In this document: in pieces, positions 42,624-52,654 of the stretch
Position numbering within the stretch: the first letter of the stretch is position 1
Layout: each line of letters begins with the position of its first letter
Source of the DNA: Aphrocallistes beatrix
Lineage: Eukaryota; Porifera; Hexactinellida; Sceptrulophora; Aphrocallistidae
DNA: 64,000 bases
Assembly (NCBI GenBank): GCA_963281255.1
Contig: OY725494.1
Span: 943,934-1,007,933 of the forward strand
Direction: 5' to 3'
Notes under the pieces: generated by a model
Databases searched by the model: none
The model's input: only the letters and a program-made list of their open reading frames with translations
Told to the model about the DNA's origin: nothing
Position numbers and translations under genes: made by a program

Positions 42624-43065
42624 TTAAAGCTTTGTATTATCAGACTTCGCGACTAATGCATTAAAATTATTAACTCTCCTTGATAGAATACAATTTGAAA
42701 CAGTCATTACTAATTCATGTAAAATATTCAATCGCCATACTATATATTGAGAACCAACATCATTTAAATTTTCCATTTGTTTATCAGTTGTTAAGAAATT
42801 GTAACAATTGGTGCATTTATTAGTTTTTTTCATGTACGAAAACACGGCATACCCAGCATTATAAGTAAGGGGCATGCCTAATTTACGGGACGGGATGCCG
42901 TCCCGTCCCGTAAATTAGGCATGCCCATATGTAAGGCATTCAAGTTGTGAAGGACTTATCAGAATATCGGGAATAAACTGTAATGTTTCCAAGAAAAATT
43001 GTAGTTGATCAGAATTTGAGTCTTGATCACTAACATTTTCGACAAACGTAACGTATAAGAATATC
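42624..43065 (-). pseudogene. P/THAP9-like transposase C-terminal fragment
   Basis: Minus-strand frame: DQLQFFLETLQFIPDILISP, then SQLECLTY, then after the 57-bp insertion NAGYAVFSYMKKTNKCTNCY and NFLTTDK. The AGY-x(6-7)-K-x(3)-C-x2-C pattern is the conserved C-terminal block of P-element and THAP9 transposases. The frame closes on both sides of the insertion once one 9-bp duplicate is removed. Catalytic acidic residues upstream are not visible. Confidence 0.55.
42870..42926. mobile_element. 57-bp palindromic insertion (GGGCATGCCTAATT family)
   Basis: A 26-bp perfect stem (GGGCATGCCTAATTTACGGG then ACGGGA) with a 5-base loop. Flanks ATAAGTAAG (42861-42869) and ATATGTAAG (42927-42935) match at 8 of 9. 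The unit is essentially two terminal repeats back to back. Longer relatives lie at 56298, 59604 and 62930. Confidence 0.75.
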
Positions 43066-43203
43066 ATATATACATAGCGTAATGAAATGATGTAATCAAG
43101 CCAGTAAATTTGTAATTTATTTTAGATCAGTGCTGTCTATTTCGGAATTTCAATGTGTGTGGTATTTAGAATTCTTACAATTCAATTCAATCTAGGGTAT
43201 ATA

Positions 43204-43508
43204 CCGTATTTTCCTGAATAAGCGCCGGGGCTCGAATAAGCGTCGGACGCCGGGGCATTTTAGTTCTCTGACCATCATATCAAACTAGCATTCTCAGTAG
43301 TGGCATAGATACAAGTGCTTTTTGAAACATTACATTATCTTTTTTTAATAGAACTAACATTCTCAGTTGTGGCAAAAGTAAAAGTTCCAGTCAATGTAGT
43401 AAACAAAAAAAAGAGCGCCGGGTCAAAATAGCGAATGAAAAAAATAAGCCGGGTCTAAAGGGTGCACGAAATAAATAAGCGACCGGGCGCTTATTCGAAG
43501 CAATACGG
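43204..43508. mobile_element. CCGTATT...AATACGG TA-target element, second copy
   Basis: Starts CCGTATTTTCCTGAATAAGC, ends CTTATTCGAAGCAATACGG, with TA at 43202-43203 and 43509-43510. About 90 percent alike to 36109-36498 but shorter at both ends. Confidence 0.85.
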
Positions 43509-43952
43509 TAAGTAGAAATAAATATTGAAATAATTGAAATTGAATGAATTAACTAACCAGTAGTTTGGCATTTCCCTCATAATCCTCTTTCGCTATAGGG
43601 ATAGTCCTAAACCACCGCTCACACATCTCTTTATCATTGGGGAATGAAAAGGTTGTCGAACGATGCTCCTGGCTCTTGTAATTAGAATTACATCCTGGCA
43701 ACAGTCATCTTCTTTTCAGTAATAAATGAGTATTCAAGTAATAAATCAACAATTATAATTGATTGAATAAAAGAAAAAAGTTAGTAAACAAATATGCATA
43801 GTGTAATGCATTTATACTATACAGTATCCTAGTGCAAAATTTGGCGCCTAAAATCTAGCCAATCAAATTCGAGTATTCAGTACGGCATTAACATATCCAT
43901 GGTAACCCAAATTCAAGGCAGTGCCAGTGCCTTAGTGTATTAGAATGCTATT

Positions 43953-44207
43953 ACTACAGCCTTGCTACTACAGTACTACCTCAACTTGTAATTGTCTTCA
44001 TCAACCAACTAATCATGCAGGTTGTACTGAAACTATTTGAAAAATAAATAGGCTTACAATGTTCAGGATGTGCGAATAATTTTTGTATGTTTGTACTTGT
44101 ATGTATGTATACCACATAATAGTATATATCCTGAAGAGAACCTACTAAAAAAGTCAGTATTAAGACTTGGCTATGTTAAGCACATCTTTGAATTGTATTC
44201 ATTGTTG
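43953..44207. other. Spacer, no gene
   Basis: No recognised feature. Confidence 0.3.
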
Positions 44208-45044
44208 CATAGCCTACTCAATATAGGCCTGGTATCAACCTCAAAATTTTGGACTAGGGATGAAGTAGTGGATGGGAATTATTAGTAAACCACAACTATT
44301 TTGTATGAATTTTACATGGCTCCACAAACTTTCAATCAACCTTTTGTTTAATATTTGATTATTTAATTCATAAATATTTCTTTTTTTGATTCTCAATTCA
44401 GCTCTTGATGATAGGTTGGCAAAACTTCCCTCTACTGTAGAAACAGTTCTGTCTAGTACAGTTTGGAGGAGTGAAGACAGCGCAGCAACACAATAGTCTC
44501 CAGAGAAAAAAAGTTTACACAGCTTGGCGCGCACGAAAAGAACGATATTTAATGGAATCGATGCTGGACAGGCATTAGCCATCTAACTACAAAGTCGATT
44601 ATGTACTCGAAAGTCGGTTTAAACGCAAGCTACCCACTTAACTAAAATTTAGCTTCTTAGGTTTCAAAATTGTTCAAAATTGTTTGAGGCCGTCATACTC
44701 ACAAAAGAGTTGGAAACAAAATATTGACGAAGACTAAGAGATCGAGAGTAGAATACGAAGATAAAAAGAGATGAGAGCGAGCTATCACGAACATAATCTA
44801 TTTTACAGTTATTTTAACATAGTTTGTTTCAAATGAAACAAAATATTGTTGTTCTGAATGATATTGAAAATTAATAAAGTTGAATTCAATTACATTGTTA
44901 GATTTATGAGTAGATAATATCAGAAAATGAAAGTCTAAGGATATTAAATAGCTTTTAAGCTACGCGATATATTTTTAAGAATTTAAATTCCCATACTTAA
45001 TCCATGGTACATTTGATACCAGGCCTTATATTGAGTAGGCTATG
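44208..45044. mobile_element. CATAGCCTAC-family element with unrelated interior
   Basis: Ends CATAGCCTACTCAATATAGG and its inverse ending GAGTAGGCTATG. Flanks ATTGTTG (44201-44207) and ATTGATG (45045-45051) match at 6 of 7. Unlike other family members the interior is not a palindrome and contains an open frame on the minus strand. Confidence 0.7.
44241..44582 (-). CDS. Hypothetical 113-residue protein inside a transposon
   Basis: ATG-started frame MANACPASIPLNIVLFVRAK through FSGDYCVAALSSLLQTVLD to a mixed helical tail, less AT-rich than surroundings. The last residues (LIIPIHYFIPSPKF) read through transposon terminal sequence, so the original C-terminus is lost or the stop is borrowed. No family recognised. 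It may be a captured host exon. That it is expressed is unproven. Confidence 0.3.
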   Translation of the reverse strand: MANACPASIPLNIVLFVRAKLCKLFFSGDYCVAALSSLLQTVLDRTVSTVEGSFANLSSRAELRIKKRNIYELNNQILNKRLIESLWSHVKFIQNSCGLLIIPIHYFIPSPKF

Positions 45045-45290
45045 ATTGATGTTAATCACTTTATTTGATTGAATGACATTATTTTGTGTACAAGCTAAGT
45101 AAATTTGTGTACAACTAAAGTAAATAAAAAGAAATATAGGTAGAAGGGTAATTCAGAAGTTATCCCTTATACAAGTGGGCAAGCCAATTCTTTGTTATTG
45201 TCTACAATAAATGTAGGAAGTTTACATTCTTTAAATAAACTGGAGAATTGATTCACCAGATAGTGTGTGGGACAAATATACATACGAAAT

Positions 45291-45324
45291 GGCTATTGCC
45301 ACCGACTGGTCGGTGGCAATAGCC
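45291..45324. repeat. Perfect 34-bp palindrome
   Basis: GGCTATTGCCACCGAC, two central bases, then the exact inverse. It stands alone in AT-rich DNA. GGCTATTGCCGCCG also occurs at 3622 just outside a hAT element. Confidence 0.6.
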
Positions 45325-45335
45325 TAACGCATATA

Positions 45336-45807
45336 CACTGCCTGAACAAAAGTATTCGTACACCCCATAATTCCCCATACAAATAGTTATAATACTGATT
45401 TATTTAGCGAGTTAAGGTATTTAATTGGTAAGAGATACACTCAATTTGACTACAAATTCGAATTCTCCACATTCAAATTACCTACTTTATAAGTTTTCAA
45501 CTTGATTACTCTTCTTCAAGATTGAGTATTTTCAGCATTTGCTTTCCTATGCCACATGTCGCGAGTGATCACCATTGTATATGATGGCATTGGTGGTATG
45601 AAGTGGCACAGTTTGAAAATTTTCAACCTTGTGGGAGTATAAACAAGTTGAAAGAATAAAAAGTGAGTAATTCGAATATGGAGAATTTGAATTTGAAGTT
45701 AAATTAAGCGTATCTCTTACCAATCAAATACCTCGACTTGCTAAATAAATTATTATAACTATTTGTATGGGGAATTATGGTGTACGAATACTTTTGTTCA
45801 GGCAGTG
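45336..45807. mobile_element. Tc1-type palindromic MITE
   Basis: Inverted ends CACTGCCTGAACAAAAGTAT at 45336 and ending 45807, with TA at 45334-45335 and 45808-45809. Arms of about 200 bp, centre near AGTGATCACC. The motif is typical of Tc1 ends. Confidence 0.85.
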
Positions 45808-45950
45808 TAGATATAGATATGCTAAGAACGCTTGTATTACTCTTTAGTAGAGAATGTAATACTATACTTTGATATATACCTATATATCCAAATTAAAATT
45901 TGGATGTAAATATATTGAAAACTATTGCACTAGAAATATTCAGTCAATTA

Positions 45951-46559
45951 ATGGCTACAGACAATCCTACTCCTGATCATGGAGAAGAAATCCAGATCAT
46001 GGAGAAAACAGGAATTAAAGTTGATTATAAGGCTAAGATACATCCTGTGCTGAGTGTTTGTACGAAAGGAGATAAAATGGGACAGCTAAACAATCCATGG
46101 GGAGTGACAGTTGATAGTAAAACAAGTAATATTTATGTTTCAGGTCACTATAATAACTGTGTGAAAGTATTTGATGATTCTGGAAAGTATTTATCCAAAT
46201 TTGGATTTAGGAACGAGCAGATGATAGAGGTATTGCCTATAGGTTTAGTTATTAGTGGAGATTGTATATTTGTCTCTGATGGTAACTTATTCAATAAATC
46301 AAATCGGTGTATTTTTGTATTTAAACTGAATGGATACTTCGTTGCTAAAATCAGGAAATATGGAAAATCTATGCTTAAATTCAGTGATCCATGTGGCCTT
46401 GCTTGTGATGAATCAAACAGAGAAATTTACATTTGTGATTATTATAACAATCGTATTCAAATTCTTTCCAAAGAACTTCTATTCGAATCTCAGTTTGGTG
46501 CTGATAGACTCAAACATCCTCTTGATGTAAAACTGTCTGAAGAATTCACTTTTAATTAA
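45951..46559 (+). pseudogene. Truncated NHL protein copy lacking the coiled coil
   Basis: Open from ATG 45951 for 202 residues. The first 13 (MATDNPTPDHGEE) match the N-terminus of the gene at 33693-34952, but the sequence then jumps to the linker (VDYKAKIHPVLSVCTKG), losing about 125 coiled-coil residues. Three blades follow (NPWGVTVDSKTSNIYVSG, DPCGLACDESNREIYICD), and it stops at LSEEFTFN where blade four should continue. It could still be translated, but half the propeller is missing, so a decayed paralogue is more likely. Confidence 0.75.
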
Positions 46560-46955
46560 TTAGTCAACTTAGATTCTAATTAGTAATTATTCAGTTAAGA
46601 TAATACAAATGAATACATTAGAAGAACAGTTAATTCATTTTGATTATTATCTTCCAGGAATAGCAATAACTCAGATAATATAATCATTGTTTTGCTTGTG
46701 ATAATGGTAAATTAAACTTGTATTAGATTTTATAGTTTATTTAGACTATTTTTGTAGTTTTGTAGTTTTTTTATTATTTAGCTATTCAATCTTGCTACTA
46801 TTTATAATATATCCACATATTTGTAAATTTGTGGAAACTGAGAGTAAATTTGTTTCGGAACTAGATCTTTTGACACATCAAACCGATGTGTCTTCAAAAT
46901 GGAATTAACTCCCAAAGCCTTTTTAATGTTTAATTAATAATTATCCAACCCTTTC
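46560..46955. other. Spacer, no gene
   Basis: AT-rich, unique. Confidence 0.3.
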
Positions 46956-46959
46956 AACA

Positions 46960-47220
46960 GTTACTTCTCTCGCTTCACACAATCAATTAATTCGAAAGAT
47001 TTCTGCTTGATTTGTTCTCTAACTCTCCTTAGTTCTAACACCGAATTATCTTTCCACGATCTGATGGAGTAGGATTAGCTCTAGTCTGTAGTCATCAATT
47101 GAACCTAGTAGCTAAATAAAGAAGATATAGAACAGTCAATAGTGAATATTTACTAATATTTACTATTGGTTGATATAGATATAATATATCAACCTACTTA
47201 GAGTACATAGTTTTTCTATA
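46960..47220 (-). pseudogene. NHL gene 5' fragment plus upstream block
   Basis: The minus strand matches the start of the NHL gene (CTAACTCTCCTTAGTTCTAA, inverse of the LELRRVREQ region) and about 120 bp of its upstream DNA, with frameshifts. It lies opposite in orientation to the truncated copy at 45951. Confidence 0.7.
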
Positions 47221-47732
47221 TGAATAAACCCATTTGGTCATATAGAGTATATGTCCTTCAATAGTGAACTAAGAATAAGTGATCGGGAAGAACGGCATCA
47301 TGTAAACTCAAGCTAAAAATTCAGTTTAGGGAACTCATGAAGAAGGATTCGTAGACGTTCGTGCTTTGATATATCTGGCGTGCAGAAATGGTTCAATTTT
47401 GTGCGGTCTAAAGAAATAACTCCATCTTTAATGCTATTCATTTATTAGCAATGATATTACATAGCACTTACTTCGTCATTTGACTACTAATATAACAGAG
47501 ACACCAAAAGATAAGTCCAAAACGCCTTTTAATTGACATTCGACGACCTAATTCATATAATAATAAATTTAAAAAACTAAGTATTTCAAAAAAATACAAA
47601 ATCTCACCCAGACTGTAAATCCCCTGAGAACATATCAGTATGGATTCGGGGGCTATATAAATCCATAAACTTTATTTTACTCTACTTTTTTAATGACCTG
47701 AAGTTATACTCAATACTCAAATATAAAATTTA
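47221..47732. other. Spacer with a repeated segment
   Basis: 47605-47680 (CATATCAGTATGGATTCGGG) matches 51787-51865 closely. No gene. Confidence 0.45.
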
Positions 47733-48496
47733 CAGGGTTAGGCATAAGTTCTGCACCAAGCTTCATTAGGCATAAACTTTCTAGAGATTGTAATTCGAAT
47801 ATTCTCAATGATTTTAAAAGACTTCGAGTCTAAGACCTAGAGCTGTGTTTTGTATGGTGAGTTTTGTGGAGAAAATATGTCTCCTAGCACGCAGCGAAAA
47901 TCGAGAATCAGGGCCACTGCTTCTGTGAAGAATGTCTCTATAATCGATGTTCCATGAAGATTTAGCACGATACCTTTCATTCATCATGGAAATATTGCAC
48001 AAATCCATTGAATTCATTATCAGAAACGAGATAAAGTTATTATTTCACGAGTTCAAATTAGGTACATTTTGCAAAATCACCCAAAATGGCTTATTTTTTA
48101 TTATTTTTTCACATCACTATTATTTTTTCACATCACCAAAAAATCTGATCCAAATGGTTCCCAATTTATACTGATATAAACATCCTATATCTCTACAAAT
48201 TTAGAATGTTCGAGGAAAATGTTCGAGCTAATTTGTCCTAGAATTTGAAGACTCTAGAAAGATAATTTGAAAAGCAGTGGGCCCTGATTCTCGATTTTCG
48301 CTGCGTGCCTGGACATATATTTTCTCCACAAAACTCACCATACAAAACACATTTCTAGGACTTAGACTAAAAAATATTTTAAAATCATTGAGAATATTCG
48401 AATTACAATCTCTAAAGATCTAACTAAGATTGTTTGTGTATAAGAAATTTTATGCCAAATGAAGCTTGATGCAGAACATGCCTGATTTTGCCCCTG
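47733..48496. mobile_element. Foldback mariner-like MITE, copy 3
   Basis: Starts CAGGGTTAGGCATAAGTTCT and ends GCAGAACATGCCTG...CCCCTG, with TA at 47731-47732 and 48497-48498. Internal arms (GATTGTAATTCGAATATTCT and inverse) as in copies 1 and 2. Confidence 0.8.
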
Positions 48497-48738
48497 TAAA
48501 TATTAATACAAACATTATACATTAGAAATGAAAAACGCTTGGGCATGGTTTATGTCTAGCTATTCTATCCAAGCTATATACGTATAATATGTGGAATTAT
48601 CTTAATTTGGCCTAATTTCTTCAACCCCTCTGTATAACTTAGGTCAACCCAGTTTATAGTAAATATGTATCATTTTACAGTAAATATTTTTTCTAAAATT
48701 CTACAAAAGGCATATACGTTTGTGTTGGTATTTTTTAG

Positions 48739-50742
48739 CTAAGTTCCATATCTGTCACGGTACAATGAGGGTGGAAATCTCTTCTGTATATCTTCCCAAG
48801 ATCTACCAACCAAAACTATTTCATCTTGATTGATTTGTGTTAGTGCTAGAATACTATTAAAGTTCGGAAATATTTTAAAATTATCTTCTTCAAATTGATT
48901 GGGTACTTGAACTTCAACCTTCTGCTTTTTTTTTCTAGGTTTTAAAGGTGATATTTCCTTGTTTTCAGATAAAACTTCTAACTTCACAACACAAACACCT
49001 CCATAACTAGATAGAGCCAACCGGTTTTCACGCAGGAAATTAATTGTGAGATCTGTTATTTCAATTTGATGCAATTTCATCATAGTTTGACATTGAAAAT
49101 CTTGAAAAAGTTTCGTCCAAATTGTATGCATTTGAGATAGGAAATCATAGATCATAACTTCACCGTTGTTGAATGTTATCCCAATATAGTTTGTCTGTGG
49201 TGAGAAATCAAGTGAAGTCACTTTAGCTTTATGAGATGGGAGTTTACTAATACATTGAAAAGTATGATATTCAAAAATAGAAGTACTAGAATTTGATTCG
49301 GAGCAAGCAAAGTATTGGCCGCATTTTGAGGGTACTATTTTCAGAATATCCAATTCGAAGTCAATTTGGTGTTGAAGTATAACCCTAGTATCTTTGAGAG
49401 TGGAAATTGAAAGAGTTTTGTTTGTTAGAGAGAATAAGACATTTGTAGTGTTTGAGAAGACCAGTACCTGGCAGGATTGTGCTGGGGCATCTTTCATACA
49501 TTTTAACTTCGACAAATTGCAGCCATCCTCCCATGTGAGTTTGTAGAACTTTGTAACTCTACAGTTAGACCAGCAAACATAATCTGCATTTGATGAAATT
49601 GAACTCGCTATCAAGCTCTCATCATCTTTAGTCTGTATTTCTAAGATGCAGTTGGCATTGATTGGTACATCTATTGTAGAATTGGATAATTCCCACAGCT
49701 GCAATTTGCTTTCCATTTGAAACATCAATATCTTCCGCTCAATGGCTATTTTTACTGTATCCCTAGATTTGCTTGTGAAGGGGAGTATAATTCTCGTGTT
49801 GTTACGATCCAAAGTTTTCCAATTATATAAAGCAATTTTCGTATCCACACTCCCAGTAAGGATAAATTTACCTTCACATCCGACGATCGATTTGACGTCA
49901 TGAGTATGGATACGTATTGCACCGGATGGTATCCATTTTGAAATACCATCAATATCAACACGGTTCAAGATAGCAACTTTAGAATCCACTCCACTCGCGA
50001 ATATAGTATCTTCCTTGGCATTGACATAAATAGCAAGAATATCTGATAACTCCTCGTGAAGAGTGTAGCCTTGTTTCAAAGTCCCGAATTTTCCATTCCA
50101 AAATTGAATTTTTCCCATTGAGTCTCCTGTTACCAATGTGTTATCTCTGAGGAACTTTATCTGCCAAATAAGAGTGCTGTGTTTTTTGTATTCATCCAAT
50201 GTTATACGCTGCAAGCATAACCCATTTGCTACTGAGAATATCGCCAGGGTGGAATTGTCCATCCCACAAGCGAATTGTTCGCCTTCAGGATGCCATGCGA
50301 TTGAAAGTATTTTTCCTAACTGTTTCTGCAATTCACTTCGAAATTCTAATTCTCGCTCTTCGATCACATTGAAAATTTTGATTCTACCGTCTTGAAATCC
50401 AACTGCCAGAAATGATTCACAAAATGATTTTTCCATGCAACAAATCGGTTTATCAAACCCTTGAATGTTAACTTCGTGTGTATGCCCAAATTTCCATTCA
50501 GAAATAGTTCCATTCGAATCGCTTGAGAAAATTCGATCACGAATCCATACTAAGTCCTGTATCATCTTTTTTGGACAAACTGGAGTAGAATTGATGAAGG
50601 CAAATGTTTCCATTACGCTGTCCCAAAACTCAATTGATCCGTTGGCTCTGGCTACTGTTAGCATTGTAGAACTCTTGTGTAGAGATAACTTGACAACACC
50701 GGAAGGCTGGTACTCAATGAATTTAATTCGATGCATATCCAT
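48739..50742 (-). CDS. UTP4: UTP4/Cirhin, WD40 protein of the small-subunit processome
   Basis: 667 residues, one exon, close to the usual length of about 690. It opens MDMHRIKFIEYQPSGVVKLS, the UTP4 hallmark (HR-x-R/K-F-x-x-Y-x-PSG). WD-type repeats run through the protein: ANGSIEFWD, SNGTISEWKF, QDGRIKIFN, WHPEGEQFACGMDNSTLAIF, GDSMGKIQFWNG, GVDSKVAILN, GSVDTKIALYNW, NNGEVMIYD. A basic stretch near the end (KPRKKKQKVEVQVP) fits nucleolar location. In the family, UTP4 belongs to the t-UTP/UtpA complex that starts pre-18S rRNA processing. The start ATG is the first in frame and is followed closely by another (ATGGATATG). A deleted copy lies at 11812-12254. Confidence 0.92.
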   Translation of the reverse strand: MDMHRIKFIEYQPSGVVKLSLHKSSTMLTVARANGSIEFWDSVMETFAFINSTPVCPKKMIQDLVWIRDRIFSSDSNGTISEWKFGHTHEVNIQGFDKPICCMEKSFCESFLAVGFQDGRIKIFNVIEERELEFRSELQKQLGKILSIAWHPEGEQFACGMDNSTLAIFSVANGLCLQRITLDEYKKHSTLIWQIKFLRDNTLVTGDSMGKIQFWNGKFGTLKQGYTLHEELSDILAIYVNAKEDTIFASGVDSKVAILNRVDIDGISKWIPSGAIRIHTHDVKSIVGCEGKFILTGSVDTKIALYNWKTLDRNNTRIILPFTSKSRDTVKIAIERKILMFQMESKLQLWELSNSTIDVPINANCILEIQTKDDESLIASSISSNADYVCWSNCRVTKFYKLTWEDGCNLSKLKCMKDAPAQSCQVLVFSNTTNVLFSLTNKTLSISTLKDTRVILQHQIDFELDILKIVPSKCGQYFACSESNSSTSIFEYHTFQCISKLPSHKAKVTSLDFSPQTNYIGITFNNGEVMIYDFLSQMHTIWTKLFQDFQCQTMMKLHQIEITDLTINFLRENRLALSSYGGVCVVKLEVLSENKEISPLKPRKKKQKVEVQVPNQFEEDNFKIFPNFNSILALTQINQDEIVLVGRSWEDIQKRFPPSLYRDRYGT

Positions 50743-51108
50743 TTTAGCTGCGTTTGAGATTTCTATATTCCTACGTTTTATAATGTTTTATGAGGGTTGA
50801 TAATGTATAATATTCATTTTACCATAGTCAAAGTGTTACTAAATTATGGTTGATTATAAATGAATGTCATAGCTAAAGATTATAGCCAAATACGAATAAT
50901 TATTTACGATTAATCTATCTTAATTATTTTTTATTATCTTAGTGCAGATCATAGAAGATATATTCTTTAGGCAGTGCATGCGCAGGCCTCTTCAATTAGT
51001 GGCTGGCAGAAGGTTTAAGATCTGAAGTTTATCCGTTCGTTTTTTACTTACTCTGGAAATTGTGACAGCAATGCGATGAGGTCACACTTGTTAGAGAGGA
51101 GATATAAC
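50743..51108. other. Upstream region of UTP4
   Basis: AT-rich. It would hold the promoter, but no clear element is seen. Confidence 0.3.
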
Positions 51109-51201
51109 CAGCGGTGTAGTGCTCAAAATTAAAGTGGGGGAACGCTGCTCTTCCTTGAATAATTAGTAAGGGAGCACCGATCCCCCTGCACTACACCCCT
51201 G
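51109..51201. mobile_element. 93-bp hAT element
   Basis: Ends CAGCGGTGTAGTGC and GCACTACACCCCTG. Perfect 8-bp duplications GATATAAC at 51101-51108 and 51202-51209. The interior repeats GGGGGA and TCCCCC words. Confidence 0.9.
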
Positions 51202-51658
51202 GATATAACACATTCATGGACTGGTCGAATAGCACCTACCCCCTCAAACTGAATCCTACTCCCCGAAATTTTATGAATTTGAGGATTAAATAAAATATGA
51301 CAGCTATGGGGTCTGTGTTGTGACAAACCATTCCAAGAATACAATACTAGCTCTAGATTAGTGGATAATTAGGCCATAAAAGGAAATTTACACTGGAATC
51401 AGAAAAGATGCTGTTCTATAATAACAAAATTGAGACATTCGTCGCATGAACATTTCGTTATCTAAACATTAGTTACCGGACAACTGGTAGCGGAACTTTT
51501 GTCCTTGGGGTTTGCGTCACGCGAAATTTTCTTAATCAAAAGCCCTCATTTTCCCTCAAAACATAATCCACTCTAAAACCCTTAACTTCCGTTCCTTATA
51601 CATTAGTACCAGTAGTGAGCTGAAACACCAAGGATGTCATCTTGCTAAAGGTAAAGTT
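51202..51658. other. Spacer with a one-ended GCGGAACTTTTG element
   Basis: 51489 onward (GCGGAACTTTTGTCC, then CCTCATTTTCCC) is kin to 35289-35459. No gene. Confidence 0.4.
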
Positions 51659-51794
51659 AGGTGCTATCTTTCTTGCCTACTGATAGCCGAATTTTTCTCT
51701 GTAACACGGTATCATATGTACACAGACATGCCATCATATTCATACAGACACGCCGCATGCACACATTCAGCAACTATCAGTAGGTTTAGCACCT
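51659..51794. mobile_element. Short inverted-repeat element (AGGTGCTA type)
   Basis: Ends AGGTGCTATCTTTCTTGCCT plus ACTGATAG, and CTATCAGTAGGTTTAGCACC plus T. A second copy, inverted, is at 63120-63238. Confidence 0.7.
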
Positions 51795-51866
51795 CACCCA
51801 GATTGTAAACCCCCTGAAAACATATCAGCATGGATTTGGGGGGTATATAAATCTATAAACTTTAAA

Positions 51867-51898
51867 TCCGCGCAGCGGAAGCAAGCGAAGCGCGCATG
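51867..51898 (-). repeat. GC-rich hairpin module, copy 9, end only
   Basis: CCGCGCAGCGGAAGCAAGCG followed by AAGCGCGC. Confidence 0.65.
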
Positions 51899-52654
51899 TT
51901 GGTCTAAAATATCAACGTTTAGGCGAAAATATGTCTTTGGGAGGGAGCGTAAAACCAATAATTTTAAGCATTCTATTTCAGCAATAAAATTATTCTTTTA
52001 GAGACTGCAGGTTGATAACGCCTGTATTCCAATTGGCACTTTTTTCCCCGGACACCTTTTTTATTCTGTAGATTTGGGTAATGTCCAGTTTTTTTTCGCG
52101 TGTCCGGGTTAAAATTATTTGCGAATGGAAGCCAGTTTATATGGTGTCAAGTTTTATCTCCGTTTTTCTATGATGTCCATGAATGCTAATTTTTTTAAAA
52201 AATAGAGTAAATGCCCAGGTTTTTGCTAAAATTTTCTCTGGTCATCGTAATTAAGGATTTTTCAATAAATTCCTTTCACATTACTGAACCAGCTTTGAAG
52301 TAAATACTAAACATTCTGATCCATAGACTCACTCTCTTCTGCTATCACACATCTAGAACATTGGGAAATTAGTTCCTGCAGCAACTCAGGTCTCTTTAAC
52401 ACATTAAGTCGATTTATTCTTGATTTTCTTGAACTTTTTTTTGTTTTCGGTGAAGTAAGATTGACTGAAAATTCCTGTTTTATGAGATTTAGTCGACCCT
52501 CCTTCTTTGCTAGAAAATATTATACAAAATAACATAGGGTATAGTACTAATTCTGATTTCCGGCCGGCCGGTCGTCTGTAGTTCCTCTCTAGCACGAGTT
52601 ATAAAGATAAAGACTAGAAATTTGTATACATACAATGTCATACATATATATATA
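51899..52654. other. Intergenic, no gene
   Basis: AT-rich. A GGCCGGCCGG word at 52561 stands out but has no context. Confidence 0.3.

Larger units (their letters stand above)
42032..43952 (-). mobile_element. P/THAP9-like transposon, degenerate, with nested insertions
   Basis: Inverted ends ATAGCATTCTAATACACTAA then GGCACTGGCACTGC (33 bp) lie at 42033 and 43951. Flanks ACTACAC (42025-42031) and ACTACAG (43953-43959) match at 6 of 7. Inside is a minus-strand transposase fragment, a 57-bp palindromic insertion and a CCGTATT-type element (43204-43508). Confidence 0.7.
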
